A stretch of DNA of 39,014 nt from Chloroflexota bacterium (lineage in GTDB: Bacteria; Chloroflexota; Anaerolineae; UBA4142): NCBI GenBank assembly GCA_016208315.1, contig JACQYF010000028.1, positions 1-39,014 on the forward strand, written 5' to 3'. This document shows, one piece after another, positions 8,334 through 16,176 of this stretch; the first letter of the stretch is position 1, and every line of letters begins with the position of its first letter. The notes below the pieces were generated by a model, which saw nothing but the letters and a program-made list of their open reading frames with translations, did not search any database and was not told the origin of the DNA. The translations under genes were made by a program, and so were the position numbers.

Positions 8334-10330
8334 GTCCTTTCTGTCTCGTTATCATCTTCAATGGGTCGAAGATCGCGCTGACGGATGTGACGGGGCTGGG
8401 CCGCTTTGTCTTGATACATGCGCTCATCTGCCAGACTGTAGACTTGGGGTAGTTCGGCTCTCTGTTGGGCCGTGGCGACACCCAGGGAGAGACTTAACCG
8501 ATGTCCACCACCAGAATCGTTGTGCAGGCACAGGTTATGGCGCAGGCGTTGGGCAACGGCCTCGGCCACCGGCGCATCGGTGGCCGGCAGCAGTACGGCA
8601 AACTCGTCACCGCCGATGCGTGCGATAATGTCTTGAGCGCGAAAGGACGCAGTGAGGAGCGCGGCGGCTTGTTTGAGGACCTCATCGCCCACGGCATGTC
8701 CCAGCCGATCATTCGTGTTTTTCAAGTTATCCACATCGAGCATGATAATGCTCGCCGGGAAATCATTCGCCCGTTGCAGACGGCGCTGCGCCTCCACAAA
8801 GTAACCCCGGTTGTAGAGGCCGGTGAGAGAATCGTGCGTACTGACATAGACCAATTGTTGTTCCGCTTGTTTGCGAGCGGTAATGTCGCGGAAGATGCCC
8901 CGTGTCGCGACCGGTTGGCCGTGATCGAAGCGGCAGTTGATACTCCCCTCGACGGTGATCTTTTGCCCACCCTTACTCACAAAGCCCGCTTCGATCCGTT
9001 CGATTTTCTCTCCCGCCATGAGCCGCCCAAAGACCTGCAGGCAATGATCCTGGCAATCGGGGTCAATGATGTCCACGAGGGAGAGGTGGGCCACCTCGTC
9101 CTCGGTGTAGCCGAGCGTTTCGCGCCAGGCGCGGTTTGTGTAAACCAAGCTCCCCGCGGGCGTCACACATTGAATGAGGTCGTTTGCGTTTTCAAACAGA
9201 TCGCGGTAGCGGTCATCGCTTTCTCGCAGCGCTTGCACGGCCCGCGCATGTTCCGCCTCGCGTTGCTCCAGCGCCCGCGCCATCTCGTCGAACGTGTGCG
9301 CGAGTTCGCCGAATTCTCCCCAGCCGTTGACAAGCCCGGTGCGCGTGCTGAGATCGCCAGATGCCCAACGCCGCGCAGTACCCGTGAGCAGTTGGAGCGG
9401 GCGACGGACAAACACTTCGCCGCCAAACCATGCCGCCGCCATTGCGATGGCGGTGACGACCCCGAGGACCGCCAGATGGCGGGCGAACGTGTCCTGGATG
9501 TCAGCCAGAGCATCGGCTTCAGACACGTCCAGATTCAGATAGAGCGTCGCGTCAGGGTTATCCTGCAGCGGACGGAAGAAAGAGAGATGCGGGGTCCCGT
9601 CCGGCGCAAGGCCTTGCGCCGTGCCAGATGGCTGAGAGAGGATCGTTTTCACAATGGGGAGATCGGCCGTTGACTGGCCGACCGCACTTGCGGACTCTGG
9701 ATAGCGAGCGAGGACGATCCCTTGGCGATCAAAGAGCGTGAGGGTCGAATGCGGAGGGAGGTCGGATTCCATAAGCAGGCGATTGAGCCAGGCCAAGTCC
9801 AGGGTCGCCACCACGACCGCTTGCACTTGGCCGGTTTCGTCCAGGACCGGATAGCCAAAACCGACCATGGGTTTCTGGGAAATGGGTCCAACCTCAAAAT
9901 TGCCGATCGCAAAATCGTGGGTTGTGAGGACCGATTGAAAGTAGCGGGCATCGGCTACGTTCACTGGCTCGGTCATGAGACGAGCGCTGCAAAAGACCTC
10001 GCCGTCAAGAGTGCTCACGCGCAGGTTGGCAAAACGCGAATCCGGTGTGAGTAATCGGGACAAAACCGCGTGGCAAGCCCTCGCGTCTCGCTCGCGCACT
10101 TGAGGGAGTTGGGCCAAGAGCATCAAAAGCTGACGGGTACTGTGAATCAGTTCGCCTTGTTTGGTGACCGTCAGTTGGAGCGCTCGCTCGGCCTTGTGTT
10201 GGATATCGGCGATGGCCTGGCGCCGTTGTTCCAAATCGCCGTACAGTGTCAGCCCAAAGACCGGCAGAATGGCAATGAGAACGAGCAGCATCAGGCGAAC
10301 GCGCAGAGTTGACCGGAGAGACGCAACCAT
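8330..10330 (-). CDS. Membrane-bound diguanylate cyclase: Cache-HAMP-PAS-GGDEF
   Basis: A 666-residue sensor cyclase that makes c-di-GMP from two GTP. It has a transmembrane helix at ~11-30, an extracytoplasmic double-Cache-like region ~35-280, a second helix ~284-303, HAMP ~305-360, PAS ~370-487 and GGDEF ~490-645. The active-site motif is intact as GGDEF at 573-577. The inhibitory I-site RxxD is present as RAQD at 564-567, five residues before it, so product feedback inhibition is expected. A short charged tail follows. It overlaps the lipoprotein gene by four bases and shares an operon with it and the HD-GYP sensor, so synthesis and breakdown of c-di-GMP are encoded together. Confidence 0.93.
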   Translation of the reverse strand: MVASLRSTLRVRLMLLVLIAILPVFGLTLYGDLEQRRQAIADIQHKAERALQLTVTKQGELIHSTRQLLMLLAQLPQVRERDARACHAVLSRLLTPDSRFANLRVSTLDGEVFCSARLMTEPVNVADARYFQSVLTTHDFAIGNFEVGPISQKPMVGFGYPVLDETGQVQAVVVATLDLAWLNRLLMESDLPPHSTLTLFDRQGIVLARYPESASAVGQSTADLPIVKTILSQPSGTAQGLAPDGTPHLSFFRPLQDNPDATLYLNLDVSEADALADIQDTFARHLAVLGVVTAIAMAAAWFGGEVFVRRPLQLLTGTARRWASGDLSTRTGLVNGWGEFGELAHTFDEMARALEQREAEHARAVQALRESDDRYRDLFENANDLIQCVTPAGSLVYTNRAWRETLGYTEDEVAHLSLVDIIDPDCQDHCLQVFGRLMAGEKIERIEAGFVSKGGQKITVEGSINCRFDHGQPVATRGIFRDITARKQAEQQLVYVSTHDSLTGLYNRGYFVEAQRRLQRANDFPASIIMLDVDNLKNTNDRLGHAVGDEVLKQAAALLTASFRAQDIIARIGGDEFAVLLPATDAPVAEAVAQRLRHNLCLHNDSGGGHRLSLSLGVATAQQRAELPQVYSLADERMYQDKAAQPRHIRQRDLRPIEDDNETERT

Positions 10331-10488
10331 GGTTTACTTTCAACACCGAAAAGGATGGGAATCGAAGCGGGGCGATGTGGGTTCACGCGGGGATCGTACG
10401 GGTCAACATCCCGAAGACTTGCTGGTCAGCAGCAGACAAAGGGCACTAACCCGAACACACACCCCCTTTCCCCCCTCTGCCCGACCTC

Positions 10489-10517
10489 AAGATAGCATTG
10501 AATCGCAGCAATCACAA
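10489..10517 (-). promoter_or_regulatory. Possible sigma-70-type promoter for the c-di-GMP operon
   Basis: On the minus strand TTGTGA (10517-10512) and TATCTT (10494-10489) are separated by 17 bases, about 160 bases before the GGDEF start codon. The 305-base gap 10331-10635 holds this candidate and a G-rich stretch on the minus strand near 10464-10480; I see no gene in it. The match is moderate. Confidence 0.4.
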
Positions 10518-10635
10518 TGACGCAATGGTACTGGGAGCGTTGTCCTGTCAGGCCACTTGTGCGGAGTCGCTACGAGCCGCAGGCTGTGGTCCATGATTTC
10601 TGACCAACCCTCGACGAGCAGGCACACTGTACCGC

Positions 10636-11358
10636 TTATGATGCGTGTCCCTGCTCGCTGATCAAGCTGAGGAATCGCTCCACCACCTGCGGATCAAAAT
10701 GCTTACCGGCCTCTGATCGCAGGTATTCGCGCACCTTTTCTTCAGACCATGCGGCGCGATAAGGACGATCCGAACGCAGCGCGTCCCATACATCTGCGAC
10801 CGCAAAGATGCGCGCCGCGAGCGGTATTTCCGCGCCTTTCAATCCACGCGGATAGCCGGTGCCGTCCCACTTTTCGTGATGGCCGTAGGGGATGTCTAGC
10901 GCCGGACGAAGGTAAGCGATCGGCGACAGGAGATCAAGCGCATAGGTGGGATGCCGACGCATGATTTCCCATTCCGTATCAGTCAGCGCACCGGGCTTGA
11001 GCAGGATGGCGTCCGGAATGCCCATCTTACCGATGTCGTGCAGCAGCGCGCCCCGGCGCACATGCACTAATTCACTTTCGCTTATGCCCATCTCCCGCGC
11101 CAAATGCACTGCCACTTCCACCACCCGCTGGGTGTGACCTTCCGTCTCTTTGTCGCGCAGGTCGAGGGCACGCGACCAACCTTCCAAGGTGGTGTCGTAA
11201 GCGAGCATCAGTTCGATATTCGAGCGCTGCAGGTCCCCGAACAATGCCGCGCTCTCAATGGCGATGGCCGCCTGCCCCGCCAGAGTTTCCAAAAAGCCAA
11301 GCCACTCCCGATCGGGGATCAGTGGGCTGCGATGAAAAACCTCCAAGACTCCTCGTAT
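10636..11358 (-). pseudogene. Decapitated HD-GYP sensor gene (tail of GAF plus intact HD-GYP domain)
   Basis: About 240 codons remain of a protein closely related to the C-terminus of the 3203-7312 product: end of a GAF domain (RGVLEVFHRSP, then the LAGQAAIAIES helix), a linker, and a complete HD-GYP domain with LLHDIGKMG, HHE and DGTGYP. Similarity stops at about 11356-11358, where IS110-like sequence begins; the ~27 codons upstream in the open frame (to 11439) have no relation to the family. All sensor domains and the native start are gone. The remaining domain could be active if expressed, because its catalytic motifs are intact, but the absence of a native start argues for a broken gene. 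It points the same way as the GGDEF operon and was probably its neighbour before the insertion. Confidence 0.75.
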
Positions 11359-11615
11359 TATAGATTTGCACGAACGGGGCGTCCCAGAGAAAATGACCCT
11401 GCGTTTCAATGGGTCACGTGGGCAGTTCTCTGACTCCATGTTGGCACGTGACTTCTACTCAAAGACTGTTACCCACGCCGAGCGGTCCTTCTCACTCGCA
11501 AGCTGTTCCCGTGCGGTCAGGGCTCCGCCTGAGTTCTCATAGCCGACGAGGTTGTTGAACTACTCGGTTCCCTGGGACACCCACCCGCCCGTTGCAACGA
11601 CACTATCCAACAGGA
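11359..11615 (+). ncRNA. Candidate bridge-RNA-like leader of the IS110 remnant
   Basis: IS110 elements encode a structured bridge RNA in the noncoding end before the transposase (established for IS621 and relatives). This leader has a suitable fold: CAGAGAA (11385-11391) pairs with TTCTCTG (11426-11432) around an inner stem TGACCC (11394-11399) with GGGTCA (11411-11416), leaving a one-sided internal loop of nine bases. Two smaller hairpins follow near 11518-11535 and 11546-11570. The RNA assignment is inference from position and folding by eye. Confidence 0.3.
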
Positions 11616-11622
11616 GGTTTGT

Positions 11623-12003
11623 ATGCCCACCACTCTCTGTGTCGGTGGGGACATCCACCAAGAAACGCTCCAGCTCCGCGCGATTGACAAGACCGATGGG
11701 CATGAAGTCGGTCAACGGCTCACCGTCCAAAACAATCGGCCGGGTGCGGAGCAAGCCATTGCCCATCTCGTCCAACTCCTGACCCAGCACGGCTACACGC
11801 AGCTGGAATTCGGGTTGGAAGCCACGGGTTTGTTCTGGCTGCCGTTCTACGTCTATCTCCAACACAGTCCCGCCCTCGCGCCGTTTCAGCCCACCTGGGT
11901 CTGCTTCAATCCCAAACTGGTCGCCAAGTTCAAGGAGGGCGTCACCCTCAGCGAGACGGAGCAGTCGTTGGGCTGGATCAAAGAGTACGGCTACTCATTG
12001 TGA
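11623..12003 (+). pseudogene. IS110-family transposase, truncated after the N-terminal DEDD part
   Basis: A 126-codon ORF with a strong ribosome binding site AGGAGG six bases before the ATG. It begins with the RuvC-like fold: D10 in GGDIHQ and E66 in GLEATG match the first two acidic catalytic residues of IS110 transposases, followed by the family-typical FNPKLVAKFKEG. After LSETE (about residue 112) the expected KTDRxDA segment carrying the remaining acidic residues is absent and an unrelated 14-residue tail leads to a TGA. Full-length family members have about 330-420 residues, so this copy is inactive on its own. Confidence 0.75.
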
Positions 12004-12060
12004 AGGATGAAGACAGAGGAATGAGGAATGAGAATCAAATTCATCCTTCATCCCACTTCC
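12001..12060 (+). repeat. Tandem-word tract with 11-bp perfect inverted repeat at the transposase-remnant stop
   Basis: TGAAGGATGAA (12001-12011) pairs perfectly with 12040-12050. Between them lie tandem GAGGAATG-like words, and CATCC/ACTTCC-like words continue to 12060. The TGA stop of the truncated transposase is the first three bases of the left arm. The rest of the gap before the next gene (12061-12099) holds its ribosome binding site. Confidence 0.7.
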
Positions 12061-12099
12061 CTCTTCAGGGAACCAGTCTATACATGAAAGGAAAATAGC

Positions 12100-12996
12100 A
12101 TGGCCGAACGCATCGGCTTTTTCGGACTGGGCATTATGGGGAAACCGATGTCCCAGCATTTGTTGAACGCGGGTTACTCGTTGACCGTACTCGATGTTGT
12201 CAAGCCCGCGATGGATGAACTCGTCGCGTTGGGCGCGCAAGCGGCGGCGGCGCCGAAAGCGGTCGCCGCGCAGAGCGATGTCGTCATCACGATGTTGCCG
12301 GACTCGCCGCAAGTAGAAGAGGTCGTGCTTGGCAAATACGGTTTGCTCGAAGGACTGCACGCGGGAATGCTCGTGATTGATATGAGCACTATCATGCCCT
12401 CGGTCGCGCGCAGGGTGACCGCAGCGATTCGTGCGAAGGGTGGCGATGCGCTCGATGCGCCAGTGTCCGGTGGCGAGGTCGGCGCGAAGAATGCGGCGCT
12501 AACAATCATGGTTGGCGGTTCGCAAGCCGCATTCGACCGCGCGAAACCGATCTTTGAAAAGATGGGCAAGAACATTACGCTCGTCGGCGAGGCGGGTGCG
12601 GGGCAGATCACCAAAGCGGCAAATCAAATTATCGTCGGCGTAACGATTGCGGCGGTGAGCGAAGCGTTGCTCCTCGCGGCAAAAGCTGGTGCCGATCCGG
12701 CGAAGGTGCGCGAGGCGTTGATGGGCGGCTTTGCCGCGAGTCGCATTCTCGAACTGCACGGCAATCGGATGGTTCAACGCACGTTTGCGCCAGGCTTCAA
12801 GATCAAACTGCATCGCAAAGACTTGAACATCATCCTGAACACGGCGCGCGAGTTGGGCGTATCATTGCCCATGTCGGCGAACGTGGCGGAGTTGATGAAC
12901 GGGTTGATTGCGAACGGTTGCGGTGACCTCGACCACTCGGCATTCGTGACGATACTCGAAAAGTTGGCGAACTTTGAGATTAAGTCGAATGTTTAG
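12100..12996 (+). CDS. Tartronate semialdehyde reductase-like beta-hydroxyacid dehydrogenase
   Basis: A 298-residue member of the 3-hydroxyisobutyrate dehydrogenase/tartronate semialdehyde reductase (GarR/GlxR) family. The Rossmann motif is GLGIMG (9-14) and continues KPMSQHLLNAG. The substrate loop DAPVSGGEVGA lies at ~119-129, and the catalytic lysine is K172 in GAGQITKAANQ. The length is normal. AAAGGA lies about 11 bases before the ATG. Substrate choice within the family cannot be read with certainty; the wording is closest to 2-hydroxy-3-oxopropionate reductases. It stands alone on the plus strand between an IS remnant and minus-strand genes, with a small hairpin and T-run after its stop. 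Confidence 0.85.
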   Translation: MAERIGFFGLGIMGKPMSQHLLNAGYSLTVLDVVKPAMDELVALGAQAAAAPKAVAAQSDVVITMLPDSPQVEEVVLGKYGLLEGLHAGMLVIDMSTIMPSVARRVTAAIRAKGGDALDAPVSGGEVGAKNAALTIMVGGSQAAFDRAKPIFEKMGKNITLVGEAGAGQITKAANQIIVGVTIAAVSEALLLAAKAGADPAKVREALMGGFAASRILELHGNRMVQRTFAPGFKIKLHRKDLNIILNTARELGVSLPMSANVAELMNGLIANGCGDLDHSAFVTILEKLANFEIKSNV

Positions 12997-12999
12997 AAG

Positions 13000-13026
13000 G
13001 AAGCTTGGTTTTCGCTTCTGTTTTTT
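13000..13026 (+). terminator. Possible intrinsic terminator after the dehydrogenase gene
   Basis: GAAGC (13000-13004) and GCTTC (13014-13018) form a five-base-pair stem with a nine-base loop, followed by TGTTTTTTG. It lies four bases after the stop codon. The stem is short, so confidence is limited. The rest of the gap to 13161 shows nothing I can name. Confidence 0.45.
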
Positions 13027-13161
13027 GTTGTCTCGACACTTTAGTGTGATCGATTGTTAATGCAAAACCGAATCGTTCATTCCAAGGTTTGTGAACCGAT
13101 TACGGATATCGATGTGCGTGCGATTTCATTGATTGCTTGTGTGGGCTAGGAATCGAAGTTG

Positions 13162-13878
13162 TTATTGTTGGTGAAAAACATCGCCTACCGATGCCATAAG
13201 CAATGAGCAAACATCCGATGGATGGTTTTTCAGATGAGCCAGCATAGGGCGAAATCGGCTTGCGGTCCAGGTGGTCGCTACCCAAAACATCGAACCGGCA
13301 ATCGTGGGAACGACGAGCCCCCAGGGGCCCCACCTAGCGATGGATAGCGCCACCCATCCGATGAACAAAATGAGTTCATGGATCGTTTGCAGTCCCTCGT
13401 GAACGGCAAACCGGAATCGTTTGAGCAGCAGCTCGGCCGGCACGACCGCCGCGGCCTGAAACAGAAAGGTGATGACCATCGCTCGTGTCAGCGGGGCCGC
13501 GAGGGGCGATTGATAGAATTGCGCCCACACTCCCGCAAAGATCATCACAATGGTGGCGGCGACAGTGGTAAAAGCGGCCAAGAGCCAGAAGGCCGCGCTG
13601 CTGTGCGTCTATTCCTGCGCCTGGTAATAGACCACCGCATCGCGAATCGGCGCCTCGACGAGCAAGAACAGTCCGTTGTAAACCATGAAGGCCAGTCCAA
13701 AGACCCCCACATCCTCGGGCTGTAGACAGCGCGTGTAGGCGAACGCGCCCACCGTACCCACCAGCCCTGTGACGACCTGGCGCAGAGTCGCCCACCGCAA
13801 CCCGCTTTCGATACGAGCGTCCAGCATCACGGTCCGCGCTGGCGCGCTTGGAGGATAATGGTTGTGGGTATTCGCCAA
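13162..13878 (-). pseudogene. Polysaccharide flippase (Wzx/MATE-like) fragment with in-frame TAG
   Basis: The N-terminal half of a polysaccharide-export flippase. Codons from about 13827 (ATG; a TTG at 13878 with GGAG before it is also possible) read LRWATLRQVVTG, then the LQPEDVGVFGLAFMVYNG helix and VEAPIRDAVVYYQAQE. A TAG at 13609-13611 follows, then the same frame continues THSSAAFWLLAAFTTVAATIV and further membrane helices. Because both parts are in one frame, a single nonsense change explains the break. The total of ~239 codons is about half of a full flippase (about 450-500), so the 3' half is also missing. The tail before the final stop at 13162 is not recognisably flippase. Translation of the two halves separately, or read-through, is possible but unlikely. 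Confidence 0.7.
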
Positions 13879-14707
13879 GCGCTCCTAGCACCTCATTGAG
13901 CACGGGTACGGTTGGAGCATCCTTGAAGCGCGCCAAGCGGCGATAGATGATGGCTGCCGCGGCATGGAAATCGCCGGGCAGACCGGCTGCGCGAAAGGTG
14001 GCCGCAATTTCGTCCATCTCGCCGGCAAAGCGCCACGCCTTCGCGGTCACTTTCCGAACGCGCTGCTCCGTCTGCGCTGAGAAATTCGGATCTTCCTGAT
14101 TCCACTGCTGGTAGAGCGCGTCGCGCACACCCAGTTGCTCAGCGGTGGCGAGGGTGGCCGAAAGGAGCGCCGTCGTGCCTTTGGTGTAGCCAGCGTAGCA
14201 CATCTTGAGCGCGGACGCCTTGCCGATTGCCGCGTCCAACACGCGCGTCCTCAGGGGACCGGCGGAAAAACACGCGGCGATCTCGTCGGCGCGTGGACCA
14301 GAGAGATACAGCCACGTCTTGTCTGGCTCCCAGCAAGGTCCGCCGATGATCCCGCCATCCACAAAGCCGATGCCGGATTGCGCCATCGTTTCGCCGATCT
14401 GGATTGCCCGCTGCGGAGAGATGGCATTCGCATCCAGGTAGAGTCCCGTAAAGCCCGATGCCACGACTTGATGGGCGACGGTTTCCGCGGCGTGAGGCGG
14501 GCAGACACTGACGAGGATCGAGCATTCGGCACACAGATTCGCGACGCTTCGGGCATCGTGCAGTTGAAATTGCGCGGCGCGGTTGTGCGTCGCAGCACTC
14601 CGGCCCTCAGAGGCCCAATACACCGTGTGCCCGCTCTTTTGCGCGGCGGCGGCAAGCGAAATGCCCATTTCGCCAGGATGAAGGATACCGATCGGTTGTG
14701 TGGCCAT
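13376..14707 (-). CDS. NAD-binding 6-phosphogluconate dehydrogenase-like protein with an overrun C-terminus
   Basis: The start is the ATG at 14707 (GGGAG eight bases upstream); four extra in-frame codons precede it. Residues 1-~280 form a dehydrogenase of the NAD-binding/DUF1932 group: Rossmann start IGILHPGEMG, a middle segment FVDGGIIGGPCW, the catalytic-type lysine segment GKASALKMCYAGYTKG, and a C-terminal helical domain ending in RRLARFKDAPTVPVLNEVLGAL. Relatives normally stop about there. Here the frame instead continues ~160 codons through the flippase fragment in another frame, giving an Arg/Gly-rich nonsense tail. So the native stop was lost, probably when the flippase fragment was joined at about 13870. 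Function is likely a reductase of unknown substrate; stability of the long product is doubtful. Confidence 0.7.
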   Translation of the reverse strand: MATQPIGILHPGEMGISLAAAAQKSGHTVYWASEGRSAATHNRAAQFQLHDARSVANLCAECSILVSVCPPHAAETVAHQVVASGFTGLYLDANAISPQRAIQIGETMAQSGIGFVDGGIIGGPCWEPDKTWLYLSGPRADEIAACFSAGPLRTRVLDAAIGKASALKMCYAGYTKGTTALLSATLATAEQLGVRDALYQQWNQEDPNFSAQTEQRVRKVTAKAWRFAGEMDEIAATFRAAGLPGDFHAAAAIIYRRLARFKDAPTVPVLNEVLGALGEYPQPLSSKRASADRDAGRSYRKRVAVGDSAPGRHRAGGYGGRVRLHALSTARGCGGLWTGLHGLQRTVLARRGADSRCGGLLPGAGIDAQQRGLLALGRFYHCRRHHCDDLCGSVGAILSIAPRGPADTSDGHHLSVSGRGGRAGRAAAQTIPVCRSRGTANDP

Positions 14708-14721
14708 GTCGTCTCCCAAGA

Positions 14722-15207
14722 TTATTCTGATTTGGTTCGCCGGGTCAGGGGTGGCATGGTACGCCCATACGCCGAATCGTCAATCAACTGCTCCAAGCGC
14801 TTGAGCCGTGTTTCTTCTTTCTTTGCGCGCATCACCCAAAAGCGCGCCGTGCTCCGGTACCCGGGCGGTTGAGCGTGAATGAAAGCCCACGCTTTTGGAT
14901 TCGCTCGAAATCGGTCTTCGTAAGCCGCGTCCAGCTTGGCCGTCGCGCGTTCGTACGAACAGAGGCCCGATTTCTTGCGGTCGCGGGCGTGAAGCGTTCT
15001 GAGTCCGGCGGGCTGCATCCGCCCTTGGCTCGTCAGTTCATTAACGCGCTGGAGGTTGACACGGCTCCAAGTGTTGTTGGACTTGCGCGGAGTAAACCGA
15101 ATCGTATAGCGGTTCTCGTCAAGGCTTTGGCGTACGCCGTCAATCCAGCCCAAACACAACGCCTCATCAACTTCCCCACAATCCGTTTTGCCATTCTGGA
15201 TACTCAC
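14722..15207 (-). pseudogene. YdeI/OmdA-family protein lacking its N-terminus
   Basis: 161 codons from a GTG at 15207. The segment EVDEALCLGWIDGVRQSLDENRYTIRFTPRK, continued by NTWSRVNLQRVNEL, is typical of the YdeI/OmpD-associated (OmdA) family, whose members are usually about 190 residues. About 35-40 residues that normally precede EALCxGWIDG are missing, and an in-frame TGA lies just upstream (15220-15222). It ends 14 bases before the NAD-binding gene start. The family has been linked to protection against bacteriocins and peptides, but the biochemical role is not established. It may be a pseudogene or a shortened but expressed version. Confidence 0.6.
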
Positions 15208-15240
15208 TCGCGAAATTATTCAATCGAATCCGACGGACCA

Positions 15241-15834
15241 TTATTCCGAGTTTTGAAGCTCGAATGCTTCTTTCACCAGCTGACTCCGCCGCGGGCCGGG
15301 ACGCTCCTGTTTGAGCTGGCGGTAAATCTCGATGTACCGGCTACGCACCCGACGAAATCCCGCGCTCTCGTATGTCTCTTTCGCCCATTGCAGAGCCGGC
15401 CTGTCCCATAACGCCTCGAACTCTGGCGGCAAGTAGTGGAGATAATCCTTCATCGCGACATTGGAACCGTGCCAGATATCCAGCTCCGATTGGTCTTGAT
15501 GGAGCAAGTGGGGAATCAAGTACAAGTTGGAGAGCATCGTGTGGCGCAGTTTCTGGGTGGCCTTGGGAATGTTTCCAGAGCGATACAAGGCTAGAGTCCA
15601 GCACAAGGAGTGAAATGGTTCGCCCGAATCATTTGGAAACGTCTGCTTAAACCACTCAAAGGCTCGCATGGCACCGGCGAAATCGCCCATCAACAGATAG
15701 AGCGGCCCGAGCCAATAGCGTTTCCCAGCACTGTCGTCAATGCCCCCGAACCGCTCGGCCTCTTGGCGCAACCCGCGTTCGTAGCGCCGAATGCGCTCTC
15801 GGATTTTCTTTGGCTCTTGGGGAAATGAATGCAT
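15241..15834 (-). CDS. Tetratricopeptide-like hypothetical protein
   Basis: 197 residues, soluble, no signal peptide. It begins with a charged helix (residues 1-28) and then helical pairs with TPR-like spacing (GDFAGAMRAFEWFKQTFPND and a following YRSGNIPKATQKLRHTM). The C-terminal half has many aromatic residues (PHLLHQDQSELDIWHG, LHYLPPEFEALW). The start codon directly follows the stop of the 100-residue gene upstream, so the two are an operon and probably work together. I recognise the look of a conserved uncharacterised protein but cannot assign a function. Confidence 0.7.
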   Translation of the reverse strand: MHSFPQEPKKIRERIRRYERGLRQEAERFGGIDDSAGKRYWLGPLYLLMGDFAGAMRAFEWFKQTFPNDSGEPFHSLCWTLALYRSGNIPKATQKLRHTMLSNLYLIPHLLHQDQSELDIWHGSNVAMKDYLHYLPPEFEALWDRPALQWAKETYESAGFRRVRSRYIEIYRQLKQERPGPRRSQLVKEAFELQNSE

Positions 15835-16137
15835 CTACTCATCCTGGCTCGTGTGAGTTTCTGTTTCCTGCGGCTCTTTTGACTTGACCGGCTCGGCGGG
15901 TTTCCGTTCAGCCGGGCGCGTTTTCCTGAAGCGTTTGAAATAGATCGCTTCGATGAAATCGGGCAAGGGCGCTTTCCACGGTTCTTGTTTCGTGTTCGCC
16001 AGCCCACCAAATTTCTTGGGATTCAGACCCAGTTCTTTCGCCATCTGAATATGCATGTCCGATAGGTGATACCTTTTCTGCACTTCGATCCAGATCTGGT
16101 TTTTGCTCGCTCCTGTTTTCTGCTTCGACATCCCCAT
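15835..16137 (-). CDS. Conserved hypothetical small basic protein
   Basis: 100 residues (98 from the second ATG at 16131). The N-terminal ~70 residues (SKNQIWIEVQKRYHLSDMHI, MAKELGLNPKKFGGLAN, WKAPLPDFIEAIYFKRF) have the feel of a widely conserved small protein of unknown function. The last 30 are charged, low-complexity and probably disordered (Pro, Glu, Lys, Thr). It abuts the TPR-like gene with no spacer. AAGGG lies before the first ATG. No function can be given. Confidence 0.7.
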   Translation of the reverse strand: MGMSKQKTGASKNQIWIEVQKRYHLSDMHIQMAKELGLNPKKFGGLANTKQEPWKAPLPDFIEAIYFKRFRKTRPAERKPAEPVKSKEPQETETHTSQDE

Positions 16138-16176
16138 CTGCCCTTCGATTATTACGCGCTGAGACTTGAAGCTCCG

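Larger units (their letters stand above)
11359..12003 (+). mobile_element. IS110-family element remnant, left end plus N-terminal transposase part
   Basis: The segment holds about 260 bases of noncoding leader and then the first third of an IS110-type (DEDD) transposase. The left boundary is inferred from where the HD-GYP homology breaks (~11357). The right end of the element and two thirds of the transposase are missing; a tandem-word repeat starts at the ORF stop. IS110 elements have no long terminal inverted repeats, so exact ends cannot be read here. Confidence 0.65.

Noticed and set aside
13376..13870. C-terminal 160 codons of the NAD-binding gene as a real domain
   Set aside because: The same bases encode flippase membrane helices in another frame; the Arg/Gly-rich translation here has no pattern.
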